Assembly (NCBI GenBank): GCA_031761405.1
Contig: JASEVX010000003.1
Span: 117,994,849 to 118,058,848 of the forward strand
Length of the DNA stretch: 64,000 bases
From: Serripes groenlandicus
Lineage: Eukaryota > Mollusca > Bivalvia > Cardiida > Cardiidae
Direction: 5' to 3'
In this document: positions 23,085 through 31,032 of the stretch, piece after piece
Layout of the letters: each line of letters opens with the position of its first letter
Numbering within the stretch: the stretch's first letter is position 1
Notes under the pieces: generated by a model
The model's database searches: none
Seen by the model: only the letters and a program-made list of their open reading frames with translations
What the model was told of the DNA's origin: nothing
Made by a program: the position numbers and the translations under genes

Positions 23085-23785
23085 CTTCTGTGAACAGTGA
23101 AGATTCAAATCAGCCTGTGAACAGTGAATATTCAAATCTACCTGTGAACAGTGAATGAATATTCAAATCAGCCTGTGAACAGTGAATGAATTTTCAAATC
23201 AGCCTATGAACAGTGAATATTCAAATCAGCCTGTGAACAGTGAATATTCAAATCAGCCTGTGAACAGTGAAGATTCAAATCAGCCTGTGAACAGTGAATA
23301 TTCAAATCAGCCTGTGAACAGTGAATATTCAAATCAGCCTGTGAACAGTGAAGATTCAAATCAGCCTGTGAACAGTGAATATTCAAATCAGCCTGTGAAC
23401 AGTGAATATTCAAATCAGCCTGTAAACAGTGAATATTCAAATATGCCTGTGAACAGTGAAGATTCAAATCAGCCTGTAAACAGCGAAGATTCAAATCAGC
23501 CTGTGAACAGTGAATATTCAAATCTGCCTGTGAACAGTGAATATGCAAATCAGCCTGTGAACAGTGAAGATTCAAATCAGCCTGTAAACAGTGAATATTC
23601 AAATATGCCTGTGAACAGTGAAGATTCAAATCAGCCTGTAAACAGCGAAGATTCAAATCAGCCTGTGAACAGTGAACATTCAAATCTGCCTGTGAACAGT
23701 GAATATGCAAATCAGCCTGTAAACAGTGAAGATTCAAATCAGCATGTGAACTGTGAAAATTCAAATCAGCCTGTGAATCCGCACA
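23085..23785. repeat. 27-bp minisatellite, about 25 copies
   Basis: The unit is CTGTGAACAGTGAATATTCAAATCAGC. The 27-bp period (9 codons) gives a 215-codon plus-strand frame and a minus-strand frame that I treat as spurious. The sequence just before it (CATGGGAAAAGGCATTATGTGGCTTCTGTG) resembles 59,248-59,290, so the array seems to have grown from part of a dispersed element. Confidence 0.92.
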
Positions 23786-23849
23786 GTCTGATCACAATCT
23801 ACACTGTTCATGCATTACTGTCTACTTGAGTACATTCTGGGACCGCATC

Positions 23850-24010
23850 GGTGGTGTAGAATTAAAACGTCCGCCTCTGTACGGGAGGTCGCGGGTTCGA
23901 TCCCCGGTCGGGTCATACCAAAGACTTGAAAGATTATAGTAATGGCTGCCCTCCTTGGTGCTCCGGGTTGCGGAGTGAGCATTACGACTCACTGACTGAC
24001 TGTTGCAGTG
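23850..24010 (+). repeat. tRNA-derived SINE (family A), 3'-truncated
   Basis: Head CGGTGGTGTAGAATTAAAACG with B box GGTTCGATCCCC, then CATACCAAAGACTTGAAAG and CTGCCCTCCTTGGTGC. The tail is lost. Confidence 0.75.
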
Positions 24011-24111
24011 TCGAATTTCCTAAGTTAAACACTTCCTTGTTAGAAATCGGGCTGCTCCATTCTTTGTGTAATAAGAAACCTCAACATTGCCTCTTAAGGA
24101 TATCTTAATGG

Positions 24112-24362
24112 ATGAACCGTCCACGAGAAAATCATCATTATGGACTCTGCATAATGTATTGATCCAGATCAGCCTGCGCAGTCCACGCAGGCATATCTGG
24201 GCCGACACATTCCGTCTCAGGGGGATAAAGGTATAGAGCAATGCTTCCTGAAACAGAAAATCCACAGGAGGCTAAAAGTGTCTGTCCGGACGAGCCTACG
24301 CGGCATGCTTAGACTGGTCCGGGTCGATACAATACGTGCATAATGTTGGTTTTCTCGTGGTT
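24112..24362. mobile_element. Palindromic MITE (family 2)
   Basis: Ends AACCGTCCACGAGAAAATCA / GTTGGTTTTCTCGTGG. The interior palindromes GATCAGCCTGCGCA...GCAGGCATATC and GGTCCGGGTCGAT match 15,473-15,739. Confidence 0.78.
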
Positions 24363-24486
24363 ATTGGAGATATGATCCGCACACAACGTAAGTCGTCTAC
24401 TATAGGTCCACTTTGACAAGTGTAGATAAAGTTAATTTTACGCTACCGCTTCCTAATACAGAGTCACGTTGCTTGCGAGATGTTTC

Positions 24487-24717
24487 TTAACCCTTTACCT
24501 CATATAGACGCTTTTTGACGCCTCTGCAGCTGACGGCGTTTTGGAAAAAATAGTGACAAAAGAAGAAATTGCTCAAAACGAGCAATTTCTTCTTTTGTCA
24601 CAATGTTTTCCACGTTTAGTCATAGGTTATCTATTCAATTATATAGATTTTCTATATTTTGAGAAAATATGTTCAAAGTCGTCTGCTGCAGAATTGTCGT
24701 ATGAGGGAAGGGGTTAA
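24487..24717 (-). repeat. TTAA foldback MITE
   Basis: TTAA at 24,487-24,490 and 24,714-24,717. Ends CCCTTTACCTCATATAG / TATGAGGGAAGGGG. Central palindrome AAATTGCTCAAAACGAGCAATTT. Confidence 0.87.
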
Positions 24718-24909
24718 AGGCACCTGTTATTAACTGACGAATATAATTATTAGTGGACTATGTGGGGAACCAGCAAATGTCTTAATGTAGCCAGGTGGAC
24801 TGGCTAAAATGCTACTAAAGAGGTGTTAAAGTCTCATCAAATATTGAAATTCTTATCTACATTTCGCGGTACAGTGCGATGAACATTCACTCATTAATAG
24901 GTTTCGTTC

Positions 24910-24974
24910 TTTTACCCTTTCCAAAATTCAACAAACCTGCAGTAGACCACTTTAAAAACATCTGATAAAACATG
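24910..24974. repeat. Left half of the MITE that received the Polinton
   Basis: TTTTACCCTTTCCAAAATTC ... CTGCAGTAGACCACTTTAAA then GATAAAACATG. It continues after the Polinton at 42,484 (AACATGGAAAGTTTCTATAA), the order seen in intact MITEs of the superfamily (CAAATCATGGAAAATCTCTA at 50,703). The last six bases (24,969-24,974, AACATG) are the left target duplication. Confidence 0.8.
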
Positions 24975-25397
24975 AGTAGTAAAGGAGGGTAGAATAGGGC
25001 ATTTTGCGAATGCCCTATTCTACCCTCCTTTGGAGGGTATTTCGTCTCCAAAGGAGGGTAGAATAGGGCATGCCCTATTCTACCCTCCTTATAAAAGGGA
25101 TTTAAAGAGTAAAGGTATGAAGGGGAGATAGGGCATTTAAATAACTCTGTTGTTTTTTGAATGCCCTATTCTACCCTCCTTTGGAGGGTATTTCATCTCC
25201 AAGGGAGGGTAGAATAGGGCATGTCCAAGGAGGGTAGAATAGGGCATAGCCCGGTCTACCTGACCAGTGCATGCCCTATTCTACCCTCCTATGAGATGAA
25301 ATACACTCCTTGATAGGATAGACCGTGGACTTAGTCGTTTTTAGGCCTTTTCTGTTGTTGAACTTTCTAAGTATGTGGTGTGGCCCTAAAAAGGGCC
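24975..25397. repeat. Polinton left terminal inverted repeat
   Basis: About 423 bp, matching 42,023-42,483 in reverse complement. A 38-bp segment present only in the right copy accounts for the length difference. It contains eight copies of AGGAGGGTAGAATAGGGCAT or its complement, some directly abutting as perfect foldbacks. The inner edge reaches the histone-like hairpin at 25,382-25,397. Confidence 0.93.
25382..25397 (-). promoter_or_regulatory. Histone-type 3' stem-loop
   Basis: On the minus strand the 16-mer GGCCCTTTTTAGGGCC fits the animal histone 3' stem-loop pattern GGYYYUUHUHARRRCC at every position (6-bp stem, 4-nt loop). It lies 9 bases past the stop codon of the minus-strand gene at 25,407-25,673, with AAAACAAAAC before it and ACACCACA then CTTAGAAAGTTC after it. 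The role as an RNA 3'-processing signal is inferred. Confidence 0.7.
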
Positions 25398-25406
25398 GTT
25401 TTGTTT

Positions 25407-25673
25407 TCACAGATGACAACAGCCAAAGTTTGCTCTGCAAATTGGACAGAACTTGTTTCTCCTTCTTTTAGTTACTGTCAATTTTCCCTCTCCATCCCAA
25501 TGAACTCTTCTTTTCATTTCAATGCCTAAATACACCACATCTGGTTGTTGGTGTTGTAGCGTAACATTCTCTCTGGGTTGTCATTCTATGAGTTGACGAT
25601 GAATATTGATGAGTCGTTGACGAATATTTCTGAGATCATCTGCAACATTCCTGAGTTCTCTGTGTAATTCCAT
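25407..25673 (-). pseudogene. Small coiled-coil/zinc-tail protein, left-arm gene with one in-frame stop
   Basis: An 88-codon frame from ATG (25,671-25,673) to TGA (25,407-25,409), with one internal TGA at 25,581-25,583 (codon 31). The N-terminal part is charged and heptad-like (RNVADDLRNIRQRLINIHRQ). The C-terminus is basic and ends FCPICRANFGCCHL, which matches in layout the CPACRKVGGCEH end of the gene at 39,519. A TATAAATA box lies at 25,714-25,721 and the histone-type hairpin lies just past the stop. The promoter and 3' end are inverted copies of those of the gene at 41,755, but the coding sequences have diverged. The function is unknown. It could be a broken copy, or the TGA may be a read error. 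Confidence 0.6.
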
Positions 25674-25870
25674 GCTGATATCGAGGAGTGTATGGAATGA
25701 AATGACGTTCTGCTATTTATACCAATAGGTCGGATTGACCTACTTTTGACTCAGAATTAAGCTTGACCAATGAAATGCATCGAACGTCATCCAATGAAAA
25801 GTTTGGGGGCAACCTAGTGTAAATACATGTTTTCAAATGTTTTTTCTGGTAAGCTATGTCATATTATGGA
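25674..25870 (-). promoter_or_regulatory. Promoter of the left-arm gene, inverted copy of 41,570-41,754
   Basis: On the minus strand it reads ATTGGTCAAGCTTAATTCTG, AGTAGGTCAATCCGACCTAT, then TATAAATAGCAGAACGTCAT. CCAAT boxes lie at 25,767-25,771 and 25,791-25,795 and the TATA box at 25,714-25,721, about 41 bases before the ATG. It is nearly identical to the right-arm promoter, and GGTCAATCCGACC is a small palindrome. Confidence 0.75.
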
Positions 25871-25927
25871 TTGTTTTTAGGAATATCAAAAAAAAACAAA
25901 CACAAAGATTTATGATTAAATGAACTT

Positions 25928-25933
25928 TTTATT
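25928..25933 (-). terminator. AATAAA polyadenylation signal of the capsid/protease block
   Basis: TTTATT on the plus strand (AATAAA on minus), about 70 bases past the protease stop and preceded by tandem TTCATAG repeats. It is the first such signal after the minus-strand structural cluster. Confidence 0.55.
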
Positions 25934-25999
25934 GAACTATGAACTATGAACTATGAACAGTGAACAACATATTTACAATACAGTTTTTACAATAAATTT

Positions 26000-26494
26000 T
26001 TACAATAAAGTTTTTAAAGTCTTTTCATGTTTTGTTTTTCCATAAATCTGTTTGAACCAAATGGTTACATTTCGATCGTTTCTGTGATGTTCGGTTGTCC
26101 TAAATTTTTGTTGTAGACATTTCTGTAGATTGTTTCCTCTCGCTACTGCATTCAGTACAAATATACAGTAATATCCACACACTACACCCAACAAACTTTG
26201 AATAACTTGTTTGTTGTATGTCCATGATGACGAGTTATTGTGGATAAAGCTCATAATTTCTGTGTCGAGTGGTGGTAATCCATATGAATCGAAGTATGTT
26301 GATTCTCCATTTCTGTTAAAGATCACTGCTATCCAATGTTCACCAGATCTGTCAGATGAGTCTGTATTGACAATGTAAGCTTGTACACTGTCTGGTTTTT
26401 GTTTTGGTAATTGATCTTTAGCACAAACTTGTGCATGAAGGTTTTTTATCCAAGTTCCATGATCCAGTATGTATTGTATTTCATGAGTATGCAT
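26000..26494 (-). CDS. Polinton adenain-type cysteine protease
   Basis: 164 residues, intact. It is a Ulp1/adenain-like cysteine protease of the kind expected to mature virion proteins in Polintons. The catalytic series is visible in order: His53 in SGEHWIAVIF, Asp69 in STYFDSYG, the oxyanion Gln99 in VIQSLLG and Cys106 in VVCGYYCIF. The start is taken at the ATG 26,492-26,494 because it overlaps the upstream stop (TAATG). A frame 12 codons longer would run into the upstream gene. It is the last gene of the minus-strand structural block and is followed by AATAAA at 25,928. Family assignment is secure, and its substrates (probably capsid and core proteins) are inferred. Confidence 0.92.
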   Translation of the reverse strand: MHTHEIQYILDHGTWIKNLHAQVCAKDQLPKQKPDSVQAYIVNTDSSDRSGEHWIAVIFNRNGESTYFDSYGLPPLDTEIMSFIHNNSSSWTYNKQVIQSLLGVVCGYYCIFVLNAVARGNNLQKCLQQKFRTTEHHRNDRNVTIWFKQIYGKTKHEKTLKTLL

Positions 26495-26949
26495 TACTTT
26501 CCCCAGGCCTGTTTGACTTTCTCGCCCCAATGTTCAAACCATGAATCAGGAACCCCATTGACAACATTCTGTTTAATATTCCACCACAGTTTGTAGGCTA
26601 CTACAATTTCTGAGTCTTTCAGTGCCATTTCTTCTATTACAGGGTACCATTTCTCCATGATCTTGTTTGGTTTAATCCTATACATTGCTGTGTCAACGAA
26701 CATATCTGTATGATCATGTCTGTCCATGAAGAGGCAAAGTTGATGTTGCATTTGACTTGGATGATCTATGAGACACCCATGGCATTTGTTATGTACTTCT
26801 TCAGCGATAAGTGTCTGTAATTCATCTATTATGATTTTTTCAAAAGAATTGTAAATGTCCTTTCTCCTTTTTTCACTGACAGCGGCTGAAGAATATTTCA
26901 CTTTGAAAGCTTCATCTCTAAGTAGAATCGCCAATTCATGACCGGCCAT
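26494..26949 (-). CDS. Conserved Polinton protein with CxxC...HPSQ motif, function unknown
   Basis: 151 residues, intact. The centre carries CHGCLIDHPSQMQHQLCLF, a possible metal site (two Cys, then His and Cys), and the C-terminus has aromatic segments (VAYKLWWNIK, WFEHWGEKVKQAW). I recall similar small proteins with a CxxC plus HPSQ core near capsid genes of other Polintons, but no function is known to me. It lies 36 bases after the major capsid gene and overlaps the protease start by TAATG, so it is likely expressed with the virion genes. Two copies of TTTCAGTAATCTGTGATGAT stand between it and the capsid gene. Confidence 0.75.
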   Translation of the reverse strand: MAGHELAILLRDEAFKVKYSSAAVSEKRRKDIYNSFEKIIIDELQTLIAEEVHNKCHGCLIDHPSQMQHQLCLFMDRHDHTDMFVDTAMYRIKPNKIMEKWYPVIEEMALKDSEIVVAYKLWWNIKQNVVNGVPDSWFEHWGEKVKQAWGK

Positions 26950-26985
26950 GATTTCTTTTTCAGTAATCTGTGATGATTTCTTTTT

Positions 26986-28293
26986 TCAGTAATCTGTGAT
27001 GATTTCTCTTAAGCCGTTGATTTCTATCTGATTATCGAATTCAGCAAAGACAATAACGTTGATGACTCTTGGAAGTGCCGTACCAAACTGAAGTTCAATT
27101 CTGAGGCTCCCTGTTTTTATAGGATGTAGCTGTCCTTCTTCACTGCCTTGATCTGCTGTCAGATCATACCCCCACAATGCATAGCCAGCTTCGAACTCAT
27201 CTTTAGTTATGTCAAATGATTTATTAGCGCCAATAGCCGAGACAGCCTGGTGTAGCGACAGGTATGACTTAAGAAAAAGGCCATGTTCGAAATCAGGTTC
27301 AAATGTTCTGTTATGAATACTATGACCGTTACATGAAACATTTAGTTTACTCAGATTAAAGTGCTGAAAATGGTATGGATTTCGTGTAAAAAGCCCATTT
27401 AAAGCATCATTTCGTGCCATACCAATGAACATACGTTTTGGTAATTGTCCTTGGAACAAATGATCTTCAACTTTAGACTGAAGACCAGTTCCGATTGTAA
27501 ACGTTTTAACTTCAACTCTACGAATTGGTATTTTCATGTTTTGCTGAGCAATGATTTGATTTAGATCATTTGCAATGACTGGTAGTATTTCAACATTTCT
27601 TACATTGAAACTAACTGATTCAAACACAACTTTTGATTGTGGTGACCCGGCATCACCTGTAAGACAGAAGGTTGAAGAAGATCTATTGAGCTTTAATCGC
27701 ATTTCAATACCATTTGGTAAATATTTCTCTTGATGAAACATATCAAGATGAATTCGTCCACACAACTCTGTGGTTCTGCTTTCTGTTATTACAGCCAATC
27801 TTTTTTTTAATCCTTCGTTGTCACCATCATGAGCTAATGCATCGAATGCTCCAGCAGTGTCTTTAATCCAAAGATCACTAGCCTTTAGATGAGTGACTTT
27901 ACTATCAGTATTGTATGACAGAAGATTTTCAATATATGCTCTGTACGGGTATGTGTCCAAATTACTGCTGACCAATTTATTGTTTAAATACAGATCAACA
28001 CTGCTAAACATACTGTGAAGAAAATTGTTTGTTGGGGCAACACTAGAATCTGCATCTAAGTTAGAACCATCTGCTTTTGTAATTTTGAATTTAACATACA
28101 GATAAGACTGTGACAAATCTGTCCAACACTCTGTCTGAGATGGAATGATGAATTCTATCGGTGAATTGTTTCCTAAAGATGCTACAGGAAAATGCTCAAC
28201 CCATTGACTTTCTTGCATTGTTGTCATCGTTGGTGGCACAGACAGAACATCAAGTTCTGATTTACTACACTCACAAGACCCACTTTGCATCAT
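26986..28293 (-). CDS. Double jelly-roll major capsid protein (Polinton hexon-like)
   Basis: 435 residues, intact. It matches the layout of Polinton/adintovirus major capsid proteins, annotated in many animal genomes as 'F54H12.2-like': an N-terminal SQWVEHFPV segment, then SPIEFIIPSQTECWTDLSQS and YLYVKFKITKADG, then NNFLHSMFSSVDLYLNN and YPYRAYIENLLSY. The second half has a repeating beta pattern ending RIELQFGTALPRVINVIVFA. In the family this trimer forms the icosahedral shell. It starts 17 bases after the small basic gene 28,311-28,691 and precedes the HPSQ protein and protease. Two adjacent ATG codons stand at the start, and either could be used. It has no lesions, unlike the penton-like gene upstream. 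Confidence 0.9.
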   Translation of the reverse strand: MMQSGSCECSKSELDVLSVPPTMTTMQESQWVEHFPVASLGNNSPIEFIIPSQTECWTDLSQSYLYVKFKITKADGSNLDADSSVAPTNNFLHSMFSSVDLYLNNKLVSSNLDTYPYRAYIENLLSYNTDSKVTHLKASDLWIKDTAGAFDALAHDGDNEGLKKRLAVITESRTTELCGRIHLDMFHQEKYLPNGIEMRLKLNRSSSTFCLTGDAGSPQSKVVFESVSFNVRNVEILPVIANDLNQIIAQQNMKIPIRRVEVKTFTIGTGLQSKVEDHLFQGQLPKRMFIGMARNDALNGLFTRNPYHFQHFNLSKLNVSCNGHSIHNRTFEPDFEHGLFLKSYLSLHQAVSAIGANKSFDITKDEFEAGYALWGYDLTADQGSEEGQLHPIKTGSLRIELQFGTALPRVINVIVFAEFDNQIEINGLREIITDY

Positions 28294-28310
28294 TTTTAAT
28301 ACTGGTTTCT

Positions 28311-28691
28311 TTAATCAAACACGTCTAAAGTTCTAGGTTTACTGTAATGTTTCTTATGTCTCTTTGAAACGATCTTACCCCTAGGAGTTCGAGACTTTAA
28401 ATGACGAGACTGTCTCGTTTTAGGCTTATTTATTCCACCTATAAGATTCTGTGCCAGATCTTTTACTGATTCTTTTCCACGCGATATCAATACAGCTTTT
28501 GGATTTTTTCCATGTAAGAAAATATCTTGAGCTGCACCTATTCCTTGTTTAATACCCTCCTTCTTTAAAGCATTCAATCCAGATTTGACTAAAGGTTTTA
28601 GTAGTGGTGTAACGGTTCTGAGTGCTGATTTAAATAATGAACCTAGTCCATACCCATACTGGTGTTTTACACCTCTATATACAGGCATCAT
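28311..28691 (-). CDS. Small basic virion-type protein with Gly-rich N-terminus
   Basis: 126 residues. It begins with a short segment and GYGLGSLFKSALRTVTPLLK, an amphipathic helix, then a Lys/Gly-rich middle and a very basic tail (KSRTPRGKIVSKRHKKHY). This resembles the small cationic core or membrane-active proteins (adenovirus pX/pVI-like) placed next to capsid genes in Polintons and adintoviruses. The assignment rests on composition and neighbourhood only. It sits between the penton-like gene and the major capsid gene. Confidence 0.65.
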   Translation of the reverse strand: MMPVYRGVKHQYGYGLGSLFKSALRTVTPLLKPLVKSGLNALKKEGIKQGIGAAQDIFLHGKNPKAVLISRGKESVKDLAQNLIGGINKPKTRQSRHLKSRTPRGKIVSKRHKKHYSKPRTLDVFD

Positions 28692-28715
28692 TTTTGGTAT
28701 TGGTTAACCCACACT

Positions 28716-29604
28716 TTAGCGAACCTGTCTGAAATGTAACTTTGCGATTGTCTTGCCAATAACAAAATGAACAGGATAACCAGAATCACCAGTTATATTG
28801 ATATGAATTGTATCGAATTCCGATTTTGAGACAGGGACATAATGTAAATTCATTATCTCATGATTGATATGTTGACTATCATTATTTTCATCAGAATTGG
28901 ATGATTTGAATGGAACGACACGAAGTATAGGGGCTAATGTATCACCAACGATAGAGTATTCAACAATATCTGAATAGATAAACAAATGATTATATCCTGC
29001 ATCAATATTTGCATTGTACTTAAACATTTGTAAACTATTTTTCCCCGGATAAATTGTATTACCTTTGAATTCTGGTGATCCACCGAATTTCAAAAACAAT
29101 GATGGATGAAGTTTTATCCCTGTTTTAATAATTTTAGTAAATCCAAGTTTTGGACGTTTTGTTTTTTTTTGAATATTCGATAATCAAAGCAGATTGATTT
29201 TTTGATAGTATGTCACCTATCATATTTTGTATTATTTCATTTACAACATTCAGCACATGTGATGGTGATGAATAAGACCCCGCAGCAAAAGTGAATTTCA
29301 TTGACCACTTGTTTGGTGTATTAGATACATCATGGTCTATTGGTAATACTGGTGGCAATTTCTTAGTAGATTTAACAAGTAGTTTTTGAAGCTCTACATC
29401 ACGTGTGATTATTTCAAATTCTGCTTCTTTCTCAGATATGTTTAAAAATTGTGACGGTGTAATTAGTTGAGCTATTGCAACTTCCCATTGTTCTTTTCCA
29501 ATATGAATTGTTTTCGGTAACTTGACTTTAAAACAACATTGTGTATTACTTGGAAAGTAATCCATAGAACTGTCACTCGGTAATGTAAGATAAAATGAAT
29601 TCAT
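28716..29604 (-). pseudogene. Penton-like minor capsid protein, split by a frameshift in an A9 tract
   Basis: The N-terminal piece (29,134-29,604, 156 residues) opens with NSFYLTLPSDSSMDYFPSNT and has EQWEVAIAQL. The C-terminal piece (from about 29,150 to 28,716) contains HLFIYSDIVEYSIVGDTLAP and ends with VHFVIGKTIAKLHFRQVR. These are the two ends of the single jelly-roll minor capsid (penton) family of Polintons. The frames join across nine A residues on the minus strand (T9 at 29,162-29,170): one base more or less would keep the reading frame. The lesion may be a true loss, a base-calling error in the homopolymer, or (less likely) programmed slippage. The ATG overlaps the stop of the upstream membrane-protein gene by ATGA. 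In the family it forms the vertex capsomer. Confidence 0.85.
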
Positions 29605-29909
29605 CTTTTACCATCAATAAGATCAAACGTTTGTTTACCCTGTTTTGTATATTTCAAACCTGGTGATGGTAGAATATAACCTAATGAACTACTTAAAAGA
29701 ATTAACCACAATTCGTGATTTTCTGTTCTAAGACTGAGATGTATTATGGACGTTACAATGATTGTATAAATAACAATGATTTGTGAAATGTACGTGAACT
29801 GATTTTTAGGAACACGATTTCCGCAGCAATTATACGGTGTTGATCGACTATCGTCGATACTTTCTGTTCCAACTTCAATGTTAGACTGTGAACGCTTGTC
29901 TAGCGTCAT
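29601..29909 (-). CDS. Small two-helix membrane protein of Polintons, function unknown
   Basis: 102 residues. Polar N-terminus, then two hydrophobic stretches: FTYISQIIVIYTIIVTSIIH (about residues 38-57) and ELWLILLSSSLGYILPSP (about 66-83). Short proteins with this arrangement and a GYxLPxP end occur next to penton genes in other Polintons, as I recall them, but have no assigned role. Its ATG overlaps the integrase stop (ATGA) and its own stop overlaps the penton ATG (ATGA), a tight arrangement that suggests expression from a shared transcript. It is intact. Confidence 0.75.
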   Translation of the reverse strand: MTLDKRSQSNIEVGTESIDDSRSTPYNCCGNRVPKNQFTYISQIIVIYTIIVTSIIHLSLRTENHELWLILLSSSLGYILPSPGLKYTKQGKQTFDLIDGKR

Positions 29910-31032
29910 GACTTTTTATTAACAAGATATGATTCTGGAATCCAACTTTGAAATTTGGTAGGATATCCTTTCCAATTAACCTTTATTTCTCTGACTATTT
30001 TGTTACCTTTACGTCTTGTTCGCTTTGCAAGAACTGAATCAATTTCATAGATTTCATCATCTTTTATGAATTGTAATTCAGGTTCATAAAAAGTGCCCAA
30101 GATTTGCTCACCGTCTAAATCTTTAACGACATATGTTACTGGAGAAGTTGATTTATTTACATGTACAATTTCAAATAATTTCCTGTGTCCAGTTAGGAAG
30201 ATAACCTTTTTCAAATGTTCGTTTTGTTTTGTTAATTCGTACACGGTTTCCTATTTTGAATTTTGCTTTTTTATTTGAAACGGGATTCTGAGGGTACAGA
30301 TTCTCTGAAATTTCAGCTTCATTAGTTTCATTAACAGATGCAGGATTTGATTTGATACTTCTGTGATAAGTATTATTGTAATTCTTTACTAATTTTTCCA
30401 GAATATCAATGTAACGCTTTGCTTTCATGTGAGTGAAATATTTCCACATACGTGTTTTCAAAGTTCTTTGAAATCTTTCAACAATACTTGCTTTTGTTTC
30501 AGGGTTTTCAGTAGTAAAAAAAATGAATTCGATTTCGTTTTAACCATTGTTGAAATTCTTTGTTTTTGAATTCCGTACCTTTATCCGTTTGCAAAGAAAT
30601 CGGGGTTCTTTTTTATTTCTGAAGTATGGATTGAAATGCAACAATTAACGTTTTACCAGTTTTATTTGGAATAGGAACAACCCAGGAAAACTTAGAAAAT
30701 ACATCAATAACACAAAGTAAATACTTTTTGTTGTCATTTTGTTTAGCTAAATGTTGCATGTCTGCTAAATCAGCTTGCCATTGTTGATCAATACCAGCCA
30801 CAATAGTTCTACGTCTTTTGAAACGTCTACGTATAGGTTTATCTAAAGTAAATGTTGTTTCTCCTTGTAACCATTCCCTTACATCCTGATATTTCACACC
30901 CTTCAAAACGTACTTAGCAGCATGATACAGCTGCTTAATACTAGAATAGGCTACAGAACTATTTATGTTGTAATACAATTTTCTTAAAACGAAATCAAGT
31001 TTCTGATGCTTCTTCTTTAATATCGTTCCCAT
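29906..31032 (-). pseudogene. Retroviral-type integrase (rve core plus chromodomain-like tail), three lesions
   Basis: DDE integrase that joins Polinton ends to the target. The first Asp is in QQWQADLADMQ (about 30,780), the second in LQTDKGTEFKNKEF (about 30,570), and the Glu in ENPETKASIVERFQRTLK (about 30,490). A C-terminal chromodomain-like segment IKVNWKGYPTKFQSWIPESY ends the protein. The lesions are a TAA stop in frame at 30,613-30,615 after SILQK, a frame change at a T8 run on the minus strand (A8 at 30,516-30,523), and a frame change at about 30,168-30,185. The start ATG at 31,032 overlaps the upstream gene by 16 bases. The copy cannot make a functional integrase as read. Two of the three lesions are single-base length changes. 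Confidence 0.88.

Noticed and set aside
23182..23829. 215-codon Asn/Ser/Pro repeat protein
   Set aside because: 27-bp minisatellite without codon-position bias. A repeat frame on the opposite strand is equally open.
25050..25270. Rho-independent-type terminators in the TIR palindromes
   Set aside because: Foldbacks are built from a repeated 20-bp motif in a eukaryotic transposon end. A bacterial terminator reading does not apply.
26495..26530. Upstream in-frame start of the protease
   Set aside because: The extra 12 codons overlap the upstream gene, and the inner ATG shares TAATG with that gene's stop and begins the conserved region.
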